From Pseudoalteromonas ostreae (GTDB taxonomy: Bacteria; Pseudomonadota; Gammaproteobacteria; Enterobacterales; Alteromonadaceae), in assembly GCF_018069805.1 (NCBI RefSeq), contig NZ_JAGPYN010000016.1, positions 1-64,000 on the forward strand: 64,000 nt of DNA, in the 5' to 3' direction. Positions 7,253-14,724 of the stretch are shown in pieces. A model generated the notes under the pieces. It was not told where the DNA came from and did not search any database. It worked only from the letters and a program-made list of their open reading frames with translations. The translations under genes and the position numbers were made by a program. Position 1 is the stretch's first letter, and every line of letters starts with the position of its first letter.

Positions 7253-8482
7253 TTATATAACCGACCCAAGTTGGAAAATAGGTAAGTACATAGCAATGAT
7301 CAAACCACCAACTAACACGCCGAGCACCGCCATAATAAGCGGCTCTAATAAGCTTGATAGACCATCTACCGCATCATCAACTTCTTGCTCATAAATAGTG
7401 GCGACTTTTGCTAGCATGCCATCTAAAGAGCCTGACTCTTCACCAATGGCGACCATTTGGATCACCATATCGGGGAATATTTTAGAATTACGCATTGCCC
7501 AGTTCATTTGATTACCAGAGCTTACCTCAGCTTTGATATCTAAAATAGCATAACGATAAACCGCATTACCAGAAGCCCCAGCAGCAGAATCCAATGCATC
7601 AACTAAAGGAACACCTGCTGCAAAAGTGGTCGAAAGCGTACGGGCATAGCGCGCCACCGCCGCTTTATTTAAAATCATACCAATTACTGGGAGCTTCAAA
7701 ATAGCATGGTCGTTAGCATCGCGTAGTTTTTTACTTTTTAGCAGTGCTTCTTTGTAAGCCCAGCCAAAGCCAACGACTGCAATGAGCATTATCCACCAAT
7801 ACTCTTGCATAAACTCAGATATACCAATCACCATTAAAGTAAAGACAGGGAGTTCTGCTCCAAAGCCGGCAAAAATATCTTGGAACTGTGGCACAACAAA
7901 AATAAGTAGGATAGAAGTAACAATTAAAGCCACGACCAATACAGCAATGGGATAGAACATCGCTTTTTTAATTTTTGACTTTAGCGCTTCGGACTTTTCT
8001 TTATAAAGAGCAACACGGTCGAATATTTTATCCAGCGCACCCGATTGTTCACCAGAGGCAACTAAATCACAATATAAGTCATCAAAATAACGAGGGTGTT
8101 TACGCAGTGCGTTAGATAAAGTACCACCAGCTTTTACTTCATCGCCAATGGTCTCCATTAGCTTAGTAACGCTTTTATTAGTCGAGCCAGTGCCAATCAT
8201 TTCAATTGATTGGATAAGGGGCACGCCCGCCATTAGCATAGTGGCAATTTGCCGCGTAACTAACGCAATATCTTTGGGGGTTATTTTTTGAATATTTTGA
8301 ATACCAAACAGCGGTTTTGCTTTACGTTTTACTTTTGAGGGGGTGATACCTTGTTTACGTAATTGGGCTTTGACTAAAGCTATACTTGCGCCTGTCATTT
8401 CGCCTTCAAGGCGCTTCCCGCGAGCACTCACGCCGACCCATTCAAAAGTATCAAATCCTTTTTTGTCCGGTTGCTTTGCCAT
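7253..8482 (-). CDS. pilC: type IV pilus inner-membrane platform protein PilC
   Basis: A 409-residue GspF/PilC family protein that anchors the PilB/PilT motors in the inner membrane. Two T2SSF domains of about 120 residues are visible (residues 75-195 and 275-400), each with the GE.SG signature (ASGEQSGALDKI and AIGEESGSLDGML), and three hydrophobic segments near 175, 225 and 385. It starts two bases after the stop of the upstream ligase-like gene, so the two are likely co-transcribed. Length is standard. Confidence 0.95.
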   Translation of the reverse strand: MAKQPDKKGFDTFEWVGVSARGKRLEGEMTGASIALVKAQLRKQGITPSKVKRKAKPLFGIQNIQKITPKDIALVTRQIATMLMAGVPLIQSIEMIGTGSTNKSVTKLMETIGDEVKAGGTLSNALRKHPRYFDDLYCDLVASGEQSGALDKIFDRVALYKEKSEALKSKIKKAMFYPIAVLVVALIVTSILLIFVVPQFQDIFAGFGAELPVFTLMVIGISEFMQEYWWIMLIAVVGFGWAYKEALLKSKKLRDANDHAILKLPVIGMILNKAAVARYARTLSTTFAAGVPLVDALDSAAGASGNAVYRYAILDIKAEVSSGNQMNWAMRNSKIFPDMVIQMVAIGEESGSLDGMLAKVATIYEQEVDDAVDGLSSLLEPLIMAVLGVLVGGLIIAMYLPIFQLGSVI

Positions 8483-8484
8483 TA

Positions 8485-9801
8485 TTAATCCTCGAAGTAA
8501 GTAAGTTTACAATTTTCAAAAGATAATTGTCCGTTAGACCAAAAGCTAGGGCCGTATGGTTTAGGGTCTAAACAGCTGTAGCTCAGTATAACTAATGCCG
8601 CGTAAAGTAAAGATATTGTGAATGTAATAATTAGTGCTATTTTTTTATGTGTGTTATTTTTTCTTTCAAATAGATTATAACCTAAATACCCAAGTAAAAT
8701 CCCAACTAAAACAAATAAAAAAGTCTGCGAAATTGGCATGACTATCACGCCGCTGACTAGTGAGTAAATTAGTAAGCTCATGAATGAAGTGAAACAGGTT
8801 AAAAACTCATTGTTATCCTTGTTTTTCTTAATGAAGGCTAGTGAGTGATTAATTAATTTGTATATAAAAAAAACAAAAATAGATAAAACAATTGCTCCCC
8901 AGCTATTCAGAATTTGAAGGAAGCTATTATGGGGGTGGCCAAAATCGAAAGTTTCTGACTTATATCCACCTGGGCCATTACCAATAAGTAGTGTTTTAAA
9001 GTTTATATTGTTGATTACTTCTAGCCATAGCTCGTATCTTTTTGAACTGCCAGTTCTTATTATATATTCAGCTGAGTAGTAAATATCAAGGTAAAAATAG
9101 TGAATTAAAAACAATAAAATAGCACCTAATAGACAAAAGAACAGTTCTTTTATCATACTTTTATTTATGAAATAGCAGTAAATTAATGTTGTCACCAATA
9201 TTGCTATTGAAGCACCTCGAGCACTACTGAAAAGTAACAAAAATAAATTTAAAGCCAGAGTGATTTTGGCAACTCTATGTAACTTAGAGTGTGAAAGAAA
9301 ATAGATGACAAAGGGTATGCTTAGGACTTGAAATTGATTAAAAAATCGAATGTTATAGAAACCATATAAAACGCCATCAGGAAATGGCGCTTCACTTGAT
9401 AGAATAAAAAAAGAATAATTAAGTAATGAATAAGATACTAAAAATACGTTAGAGAAAAATATCGTATAAAATAAAATAGAGTTATTATCTTTTATTTTAT
9501 AACCTAAAAAAACAAGGCTTATTAGCATTGTAGCGTGAAGATAGCTTAAGCTTGAATATAATAGATTGTTACTTAATAACGTGCTGATTAAACCAATGAA
9601 TAGAACTAAAATCAATATCAGATTAGATCTCTTTTCTAACTTGAATGAATGAAAATAAAGTAAGGAACATAAAATAAGTAGTATAGACTGGAAGACTCTT
9701 TTTTCATTAAATAAACCAAAAAAATATTCATCAATAAATGGAATTAAACAGAAAATTAAAAATACAGAGGGAGTTATTGTATGAGATGTTTTTTTTATCA
9801 T
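8485..9801 (-). CDS. O-antigen ligase-like membrane protein, candidate pilin glycosyltransferase
   Basis: A 438-residue protein with about 11 to 12 membrane segments and a large loop containing GNGPGGYKSE and HPHNSFLQILNSWG, the Wzy_C / O-antigen ligase signature. Members of this superfamily next to a pilin gene (TfpO/PilO in Pseudomonas, PglL in Neisseria) transfer lipid-linked glycans to pilin. It sits between pilA and pilC, where pilB is normally found. The base composition is markedly more AT-rich than its neighbours, with many ATA, TTA and AAA codons, which suggests acquisition by transfer. WaaL or Wzy function cannot be excluded, but no lipopolysaccharide genes are nearby. Confidence 0.7.
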   Translation of the reverse strand: MIKKTSHTITPSVFLIFCLIPFIDEYFFGLFNEKRVFQSILLILCSLLYFHSFKLEKRSNLILILVLFIGLISTLLSNNLLYSSLSYLHATMLISLVFLGYKIKDNNSILFYTIFFSNVFLVSYSLLNYSFFILSSEAPFPDGVLYGFYNIRFFNQFQVLSIPFVIYFLSHSKLHRVAKITLALNLFLLLFSSARGASIAILVTTLIYCYFINKSMIKELFFCLLGAILLFLIHYFYLDIYYSAEYIIRTGSSKRYELWLEVINNINFKTLLIGNGPGGYKSETFDFGHPHNSFLQILNSWGAIVLSIFVFFIYKLINHSLAFIKKNKDNNEFLTCFTSFMSLLIYSLVSGVIVMPISQTFLFVLVGILLGYLGYNLFERKNNTHKKIALIITFTISLLYAALVILSYSCLDPKPYGPSFWSNGQLSFENCKLTYFED

Positions 9802-9812
9802 ATTGATAGATT

Positions 9813-9838
9813 GAGGAGCTCCTTGCTAAGAGCTCCTC
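9813..9838 (-). promoter_or_regulatory. perfect hairpin between pilA and the ligase-like gene
   Basis: Nine-base perfect arms GAGGAGCTC / GAGCTCCTC around an 8-base loop, in the 55-bp gap after pilA. There is no T run on the transcribed strand, so it is more likely an mRNA-stabilising or attenuating stem that keeps pilin expression above that of the downstream genes. Confidence 0.6.
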
Positions 9839-9856
9839 TCTTTGAATAAAAACTAA

Positions 9857-10321
9857 TTAGCTTTTACGGCAGTTTTGTGGCACATATTTGTTTAACGTTG
9901 CTGCGCTTATTTCGCACTTCCAGCTGACACTTCCACTAGTTGCTGTAGGCGTGAATGTAAGTGAACCACCATCAAGTGCCGTAACAGAGGTACCCTGGAT
10001 TGCTGCAGTAACGACACCACCAGTTCCAACTGTTACTGATTCTACATAAGTAGAAGATATGTTAGTTGCAGTAGGATCCAATCCTACTTTTGAATTACTG
10101 TTACATGCGGCAAGTGTTGTGTCTCCTGTTGTGATTGCGCATTCACTAACTGCTGTTTTAGCTGAGCCAGCAAAAGTAACAACTTCACTCATTTTCGCAC
10201 GAGTAGTATAATCTTGATAGGCAGGTAACGCGACTGCTGCCAAAATACCGATGATTGCTACTACAATCATTAATTCAATTAGGGTAAAACCCTTTTGATT
10301 TTGTTGTGTCATTTTTTCCAT
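9857..10321 (-). CDS. pilA: type IV major pilin PilA
   Basis: A 154-residue prepilin. An 11-residue basic leader ends in Gly, followed by the class III methylation motif [18 protein letters not shown] with Phe at +1 and Glu at +5. The mature protein has about 143 residues. Two Cys pairs are visible: [15 protein letters not shown] in the middle and a C-terminal pair (WKCEI ... QNCRKS) that closes the D-region loop. The protein ends in Ser two residues after the last Cys. The first ATG has an AGGAG site about 6 bases upstream. It is the first gene of the group. Confidence 0.95.
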   Translation of the reverse strand: MEKMTQQNQKGFTLIELMIVVAIIGILAAVALPAYQDYTTRAKMSEVVTFAGSAKTAVSECAITTGDTTLAACNSNSKVGLDPTATNISSTYVESVTVGTGGVVTAAIQGTSVTALDGGSLTFTPTATSGSVSWKCEISAATLNKYVPQNCRKS

Positions 10322-10849
10322 ATTCCTCTCCTAAAGGATAGTATTTTCTGTAAGCTAAATTAATTATGTTAGCAAAGTATGTGTTCACGTTAGCTACTGT
10401 AACTGCTTTATCTTACGTTTTTTTTAAAATCGTTAAACTACTAACCCCTAACCTAGCTAAAGAATGCATGATAGGTTTTAGCATCTATTAAAATCAATCC
10501 ATTATAACAACTTTAGCACTAAAGCTACTTATTGGTAGCTGCTTTAGCTGCATTTTATCGAATTATAAAAACTTTCTTCACTCACAACTTAATTTCAATG
10601 TGGCTTATTTTGCTCTTAGCTTTCATCAAATTAGCCGTGCGGTGCACGAAAATTTAAAAGTAGTTATTTAGGCTTGGTTTAAATTAGTTAATTAATCCAA
10701 GAAGCTTACAATAACACTGTTTTGTATTATATAAAGCACTAATTTTAACAGTTTGTTATGTTTTGTAAGCCTTTCGGCTTATTTAATGCTGTCTTCGCCA
10801 GCTTGTCAATGAGTTAGGATTGCATAATATTTATTTTTTGGTTTTATAG
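10322..10849. other. 528-bp intergenic region between nadC and pilA
   Basis: No coding frame of note. It holds an imperfect hairpin CTAAAGCTAC / GTAGCTGCTTTAG (about 10520-10549), an inverted pair CTTGG / CCAAG near 10674-10704, and a short stem TAAGCC-TTTC-GGCTTA near 10769-10784 that could end nadC transcription, although it lacks a good T run on the minus strand. No tRNA was found here, unlike in Pseudomonas. The pilA promoter must lie in the left part but no convincing sigma-54 or sigma-70 site could be assigned. Confidence 0.5.
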
Positions 10850-11695
10850 TCATTCAAAACGCATTGATAAATCGATCGATTGTAAATTTTTTGTAAGTGC
10901 ACCGCTGGATATAAAATCAACCCCGGCCTGTGAGTAGGTGCGCAGTGTCGCAAGGGTCATATTACCCGACACTTCTAATTTTGCGCGCCTATCGGTCAGT
11001 ATCACAGCTTGTTGAATTTGCTCAACGCTAAAGTTATCCAGCATTATAATATCAGCACCGGCTGTAATGGCTTGATCTAGCTCAATAAGTGATTCGACTT
11101 CTACTTCTACTGGTTTAGTTGGATGATTAAGTTTTGCTTGCGCTACGGCTTTATCGATGCCACCGCAGGCGGCAATGTGGTTTTCTTTAATCAAAAACGC
11201 ATCAAATAAGCCAATGCGATGATTTGCGCCACCGCCACATTTGACTGCGTACTTTTGTAATGCACGTAGGCCCGGAATGGTTTTACGGGTATCGAGTAGT
11301 TGGGTGTTGGTGCCACTGAGCTCTTTTACATAATGCGCTGTAGTGGTTGCTGTACCTGACAAGGTTTGTACAAAATTAAGTGCGGTACGTTCAGCTGTTA
11401 AAATAGCGCGGGCAGAACCTATTGCTGTAAATAAGGTATCGTTAGCTTTAACAGTCTCACCATCATTTATCAGCACATTAACTTCCACATTCGGGTCAAC
11501 TTGTTTGAACACTTCTAAGATAATGTCTTTACCGCAAAACACGCAATCTTCACGGGTGATCACTTTGGCATTAGCGTGCTGCGTCGCTGGAATTAGTTGC
11601 GCTGTGATGTCGCCTTGTTCGGCTGTTTGGTAATTTAAATCTTCATCAAGGGCAAGTTTAACCAATTGGCTTAAAAGGCTGTGTGGGATAGACAT
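10850..11695 (-). CDS. nadC: quinolinate phosphoribosyltransferase (decarboxylating)
   Basis: A 281-residue enzyme of the type II PRTase fold that makes nicotinate mononucleotide from quinolinate and PRPP in NAD synthesis. Recognisable segments: EDLNYQTAEQGDITAQLIP near the N-terminus, TRKTIPGLRALQKYAVKCGGG in the centre (catalytic Arg/Lys region), HRIGLFDAFLIKENH, EVEVESLIEL, and DIIMLDNFS. Full length. It is divergent from ampD; nadC next to ampD-ampE-pdhR is conserved in enterobacteria and relatives. Confidence 0.96.
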   Translation of the reverse strand: MSIPHSLLSQLVKLALDEDLNYQTAEQGDITAQLIPATQHANAKVITREDCVFCGKDIILEVFKQVDPNVEVNVLINDGETVKANDTLFTAIGSARAILTAERTALNFVQTLSGTATTTAHYVKELSGTNTQLLDTRKTIPGLRALQKYAVKCGGGANHRIGLFDAFLIKENHIAACGGIDKAVAQAKLNHPTKPVEVEVESLIELDQAITAGADIIMLDNFSVEQIQQAVILTDRRAKLEVSGNMTLATLRTYSQAGVDFISSGALTKNLQSIDLSMRFE

Positions 11696-11787
11696 TATAA
11701 AAGCTCATTATAATTAGGAAATTGTTCAAATTTTACATGGTTTGAAAGTGAAAGAGAAGGCTGAAACTATAAGTTTGATTAGGTTCT

Positions 11788-11994
11788 AGAGAGTGAGGTT
11801 CTAGGTTTTTGGAAGTGGCTAGATGCTAGGGCATATTCGTGGTTCCCCGCTTGTCGCACGTGGCATTTTTTCTTCTCGGTGTAACAAAGCGCTTTGGTGG
11901 GCTCTGCGGTGAAATAGTGTGTCTGTGTAAATGTAAAAACAGTCGCGAGGTAAACTTGCTGCGACCAATACGTAGGCGCGGGTTTACCCCGCGC
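11788..11994. repeat. dispersed repeats and REP pair upstream of ampD
   Basis: The 381-bp gap between nadC and ampD (11696-12076) holds a repeat with AGGTTCTAGG and AAGTGGCTAG (11788-11875) that matches 7030-7086 in reverse orientation, then two facing REP-like palindromes: TCGCGAGGTAAAC...GCTGCGAC (11942-11965) and GTAGGCGCGGG...CCCCGCGC (11972-11994). No gene seen. Confidence 0.65.
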
Positions 11995-12076
11995 AATTAA
12001 AGCTTTGCTATTATTCTATTTAAAAATCTATTAGCATCTGACTATGCATTTATTTACAGGCCGTTATGAATAAACA

Positions 12077-12619
12077 ATGAAAATAAACTCTTTTGGTGTC
12101 GTTAGTACCGCTATCCAGCGACCAAGTACGCATTTTGATGAGCGCCCACTAGCTGAGGAAATATCTTTATTAGTGATTCATAATATTTCCTTGCCTGCAG
12201 GGCAGTTTGCCACGCCGTTTGTGGATGATTTGTTTATGGGATGTATTGATTGCCAAGCACACCCTAGCTTTGCTGATTTAAAGGGGCTGAGAGTTTCAGC
12301 CCATTGCTTTATTAAACGCACGGGTGAAATAGTGCAATACGTGCCTTTTAGTAAACGTGCTTGGCATGCAGGGCGCTCTGAATTTTTAGGGCGTAGTCAG
12401 TGTAATGATTTTAGTGTTGGTATTGAGCTTGAAGGAACTGACACAACGCCATATACCCAAAATCAATATAATGCATTACAATCCTTAACTAACGCATTGA
12501 CTAATAAATATTCAGCTATCACACGCGAGCGTATTGTTGGCCATTGCCACATTGCACCAGGTCGAAAAACAGACCCAGGTGACAGTTTTGATTGGAATCA
12601 TTATTTTGCTGCACTATAA
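12077..12619 (+). CDS. ampD: 1,6-anhydro-N-acetylmuramyl-L-alanine amidase AmpD
   Basis: A 180-residue zinc amidase of the N-acetylmuramoyl-L-alanine amidase type 2 fold. It acts in the cytoplasm in cell-wall recycling, removing the peptide from anhydro-muropeptides and so limiting AmpC induction where AmpR is present. Zinc ligands are visible: His in LLVIHNISLP, His in GHCHIAPGRKTDPGD and the conserved Asp of the KTDPG motif. Length is standard. It is followed at 48 bp by ampE. Confidence 0.95.
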   Translation: MKINSFGVVSTAIQRPSTHFDERPLAEEISLLVIHNISLPAGQFATPFVDDLFMGCIDCQAHPSFADLKGLRVSAHCFIKRTGEIVQYVPFSKRAWHAGRSEFLGRSQCNDFSVGIELEGTDTTPYTQNQYNALQSLTNALTNKYSAITRERIVGHCHIAPGRKTDPGDSFDWNHYFAAL

Positions 12620-12667
12620 CAATATTTTAATCAGCTTTAACTAGCGCCAATTTGGAAACAGAAAAGT

Positions 12668-13519
12668 ATGATCTTAATTTCTATAATAATAGCTCTAATA
12701 TTAGAGCGTTTAGGTGCCCGATCTGATTACTGGCAAATAAGCTATTACGCGCAAGGCTATTTAACACGTTCCAAAAAACAGCTTGGCGAGCAAGGTTTAT
12801 TCAATTCGCCTGCGGGATTTATAATTTGGCTGTGTTTGCCGGTATTACTTGTGGCGGTTATTTTTACCTTATCTGATTTTGTATTATGGCAGTTAGCTAT
12901 TAATGTGGTTGTGCTGCTGATTTGCTTTGGCTGTGCTAAACAACGTGCTTTATATAAGTCTTATTTAAATGCGTTAACTCGTGATGATCAGCAAGCTGCA
13001 ACCTTATATGCACTGCAAATGGGGCAAAATAAAACGGAAGAGCAAAAAGGCGGTGAAACCTTTGGACAAACGTTGGCTTGGGTAAACTTTCGTTTTTATT
13101 GTGCAGTTATTTTTTGGTTTGTAATATTAGGCGTACCTGGCGCGACCTTGTATGCATTAGTACGTACTTTTGCTGATTTAGTGCAGAACGACCATAAAGT
13201 TGTGTATGCCAAACGTTTTAAACTTATTCATTCATTATTATTTTGGCTTGATTGGTTACCAGCCAGAATCGCCAGCTTTGGTTATCTAGTAATAGGTAAC
13301 TTTAATAAAGGCACCAGTTGCTGGCTGCATTATGCACTCGATTTTACAGTGAGTAACCGTAAAGTGGTTACTAATACCGCGCTTGCCGCAGAGCAGATAG
13401 AACAGCAACATTTTGGTTGCGCGTATGAAGCAACTTGTATGATGAAGCTTGTAAAACGAAATGTATTGTTTTATTTAGTGTTAATTGCCTTGCTTACTTT
13501 GTTTGGTGGATTAGCGTAA
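12668..13519 (+). CDS. ampE: AmpE, predicted inner-membrane regulatory protein
   Basis: A 283-residue membrane protein of the CobD/AmpE family, with an N-terminal segment LISIIIALILERLGARSD, hydrophobic stretches near residues 45-80, 150-165 and the C-terminus, and a conserved central FRFYCAVIFWFVILGVPGA segment. In E. coli it is the partner of ampD in a locus affecting beta-lactamase regulation; its molecular activity is not known. It sits directly downstream of ampD, in one transcription unit. Confidence 0.92.
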   Translation: MILISIIIALILERLGARSDYWQISYYAQGYLTRSKKQLGEQGLFNSPAGFIIWLCLPVLLVAVIFTLSDFVLWQLAINVVVLLICFGCAKQRALYKSYLNALTRDDQQAATLYALQMGQNKTEEQKGGETFGQTLAWVNFRFYCAVIFWFVILGVPGATLYALVRTFADLVQNDHKVVYAKRFKLIHSLLFWLDWLPARIASFGYLVIGNFNKGTSCWLHYALDFTVSNRKVVTNTALAAEQIEQQHFGCAYEATCMMKLVKRNVLFYLVLIALLTLFGGLA

Positions 13520-13539
13520 ATAAACAGGTGCTAGGTTAC

Positions 13540-13562
13540 GTAGGCGCGGGTTTACCCCGCGC
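13540..13562 (+). repeat. single REP-like palindrome
   Basis: GTAGGCGCGGG...CCCCGCGC with intact GTAG head, just after ampE and next to a GCTAGGTTA string. The rest of the 347-bp gap (13520-13866) holds the regulatory sites of pdhR. Confidence 0.75.
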
Positions 13563-13616
13563 AATTATAAATTCGACAAAGAAGTTCAGAGACGCCGCAC
13601 TTTAGAGATGCAACCA

Positions 13617-13631
13617 TCTGGTCAGACCATT
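13617..13631. promoter_or_regulatory. possible second GntR-type operator
   Basis: TCTGGTCAGACCATT carries TGGT-NNN-ACCA, the core shared by PdhR and FadR sites, about 235 bp before pdhR. It lacks the outer A/T pair of a good PdhR site, so it may belong to another FadR-family regulator or be chance. Confidence 0.35.
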
Positions 13632-13735
13632 TGTTTTTTCTGTGAAAACCCTTCCCAAACTCTGGCTTTATCTCATACTGTTTGATCTTTGTGCAAAATA
13701 CGTTAGGGTGTTTTTTAAGGTGCATCGCAGCGAAA

Positions 13736-13790
13736 TTGACAGCAAACTTGCTTTTTGGTAACGTATGGCTCAAATTTGGTATGACCAATT
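13736..13790 (+). promoter_or_regulatory. pdhR promoter with PdhR-type operator
   Basis: TTGACA (13736-13741) is a consensus -35 box; TAACGT lies 17 bases further on as a weak -10. The palindrome ATTTGGT-ATG-ACCAATT (13774-13790) has the TTGGT-NNN-ACCAA core of PdhR operators and would cover the transcription start. The geometry fits repression by PdhR of its own gene and of the downstream aceEF operon, relieved by pyruvate in E. coli. Confidence 0.75.
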
Positions 13791-13866
13791 TACCTTTTGG
13801 TCTAGACTATGGGTATAAACTTGAATTATTCAGGCTATATTCCCACTACAATGCGGACGTTGATTA

Positions 13867-14616
13867 ATGTCTTTAAAGATTAAAGCAGCAAAACTATCGG
13901 ATGTTATTTTACAGCAACTTGAGAATATGATTCTTGAGGGCTCATTAGCTCCCGGTGAAAAACTGCCGCCAGAGCGTGAATTAGCCAAGCAATTTGAAGT
14001 GTCGCGCCCTTCATTACGTGAAGCCATTCAAAAGCTAGAGGCAAAAGGTTTAGTAACACGTCGCCAAGGTGGCGGGACATTCGTAAAAAATCAGCTCGAA
14101 GAAGGGCTTACTGATCCGTTATTTGACTTGATCAGTAAGCATCCTGAATCACAATTTGATTTATTAGAGTTTCGTCATGCATTAGAAGGGATTGCAGCTT
14201 ATTATGCTGCGCTTCGTGGCACGACTACTGACTTTGCTAAAGTGAAACAGAGTTTTGATAGTATTGCCGTAGCGAATGATAATTTACAGCAAAAAGCCAA
14301 AGCAATTAACGCCTTTCACTTTTGTGTTGCAGAAGCTTCGCATAACGTGGTGCTGTTGCATTTAGTGCGTGGTATGCGGGCATTGCTAGAGCAAAATGTT
14401 TTACAAAATTTAACGGTATTGTTAGAAAAGCCGCATATTAGTTCGCGCTTAGCTGAGCATCGCCGTTTATTAATGGATGCAGTGATTGAAGGGAATCCCG
14501 AGCAGGCGCGACTTGCCAGTAATGCTCACTTAGCTTTCATTGAAGAAGCGTTATTGGAAGCAGGTAAAGAGCATTCGCGAATTGAACGTAGTTTAAGGCG
14601 CACCAAACAAAATTAG
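13867..14616 (+). CDS. pdhR: pyruvate dehydrogenase complex repressor PdhR
   Basis: A 249-residue GntR-family regulator of the FadR subgroup. The winged helix-turn-helix is at residues 8-75 (GEKLPPERELAKQFEVSRPS, then LEAKGLVTRRQGGGTFV), followed by an all-helical FCD ligand domain (residues 95-235) with the Asp/His metal-type residues typical of that fold. In E. coli the ligand is pyruvate, which releases the repressor. It is directly upstream of aceE, and a matching operator lies in its promoter. Confidence 0.93.
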   Translation: MSLKIKAAKLSDVILQQLENMILEGSLAPGEKLPPERELAKQFEVSRPSLREAIQKLEAKGLVTRRQGGGTFVKNQLEEGLTDPLFDLISKHPESQFDLLEFRHALEGIAAYYAALRGTTTDFAKVKQSFDSIAVANDNLQQKAKAINAFHFCVAEASHNVVLLHLVRGMRALLEQNVLQNLTVLLEKPHISSRLAEHRRLLMDAVIEGNPEQARLASNAHLAFIEEALLEAGKEHSRIERSLRRTKQN

Positions 14617-14724
14617 CAAACACAGTAAAAAATCAATAATTTAAGCAAGTACTGCACATGGCAATAATGATTACCACAGTACTAATTAAGAACATTCGTA
14701 TTTTAAACATAAGGAAACCTCCAT

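Noticed and set aside
7191..7394. Frame starting in the GCTTACA repeat
   Set aside because: It encodes a repeat of tandem Leu-Thr-Ala-Tyr-Ser type and then overlaps the 3' end of pilC in antisense; no start signal.
10355..10400. Possible sigma-54 promoter for pilA (GAACAC-5-TTGCT on the minus strand)
   Set aside because: The essential GG of the -24 element is missing (AA instead), so only the TTGC half fits.
10322..10849. tRNA gene next to pilA, as in Pseudomonas
   Set aside because: Read on both strands; no acceptor stem, T-loop GTTCGA-type sequence or cloverleaf was found.
13552..13788. Minus-strand frame of 78 codons between ampE and pdhR
   Set aside because: It runs through a REP palindrome and the pdhR operator, with no ribosome site; it looks like chance.
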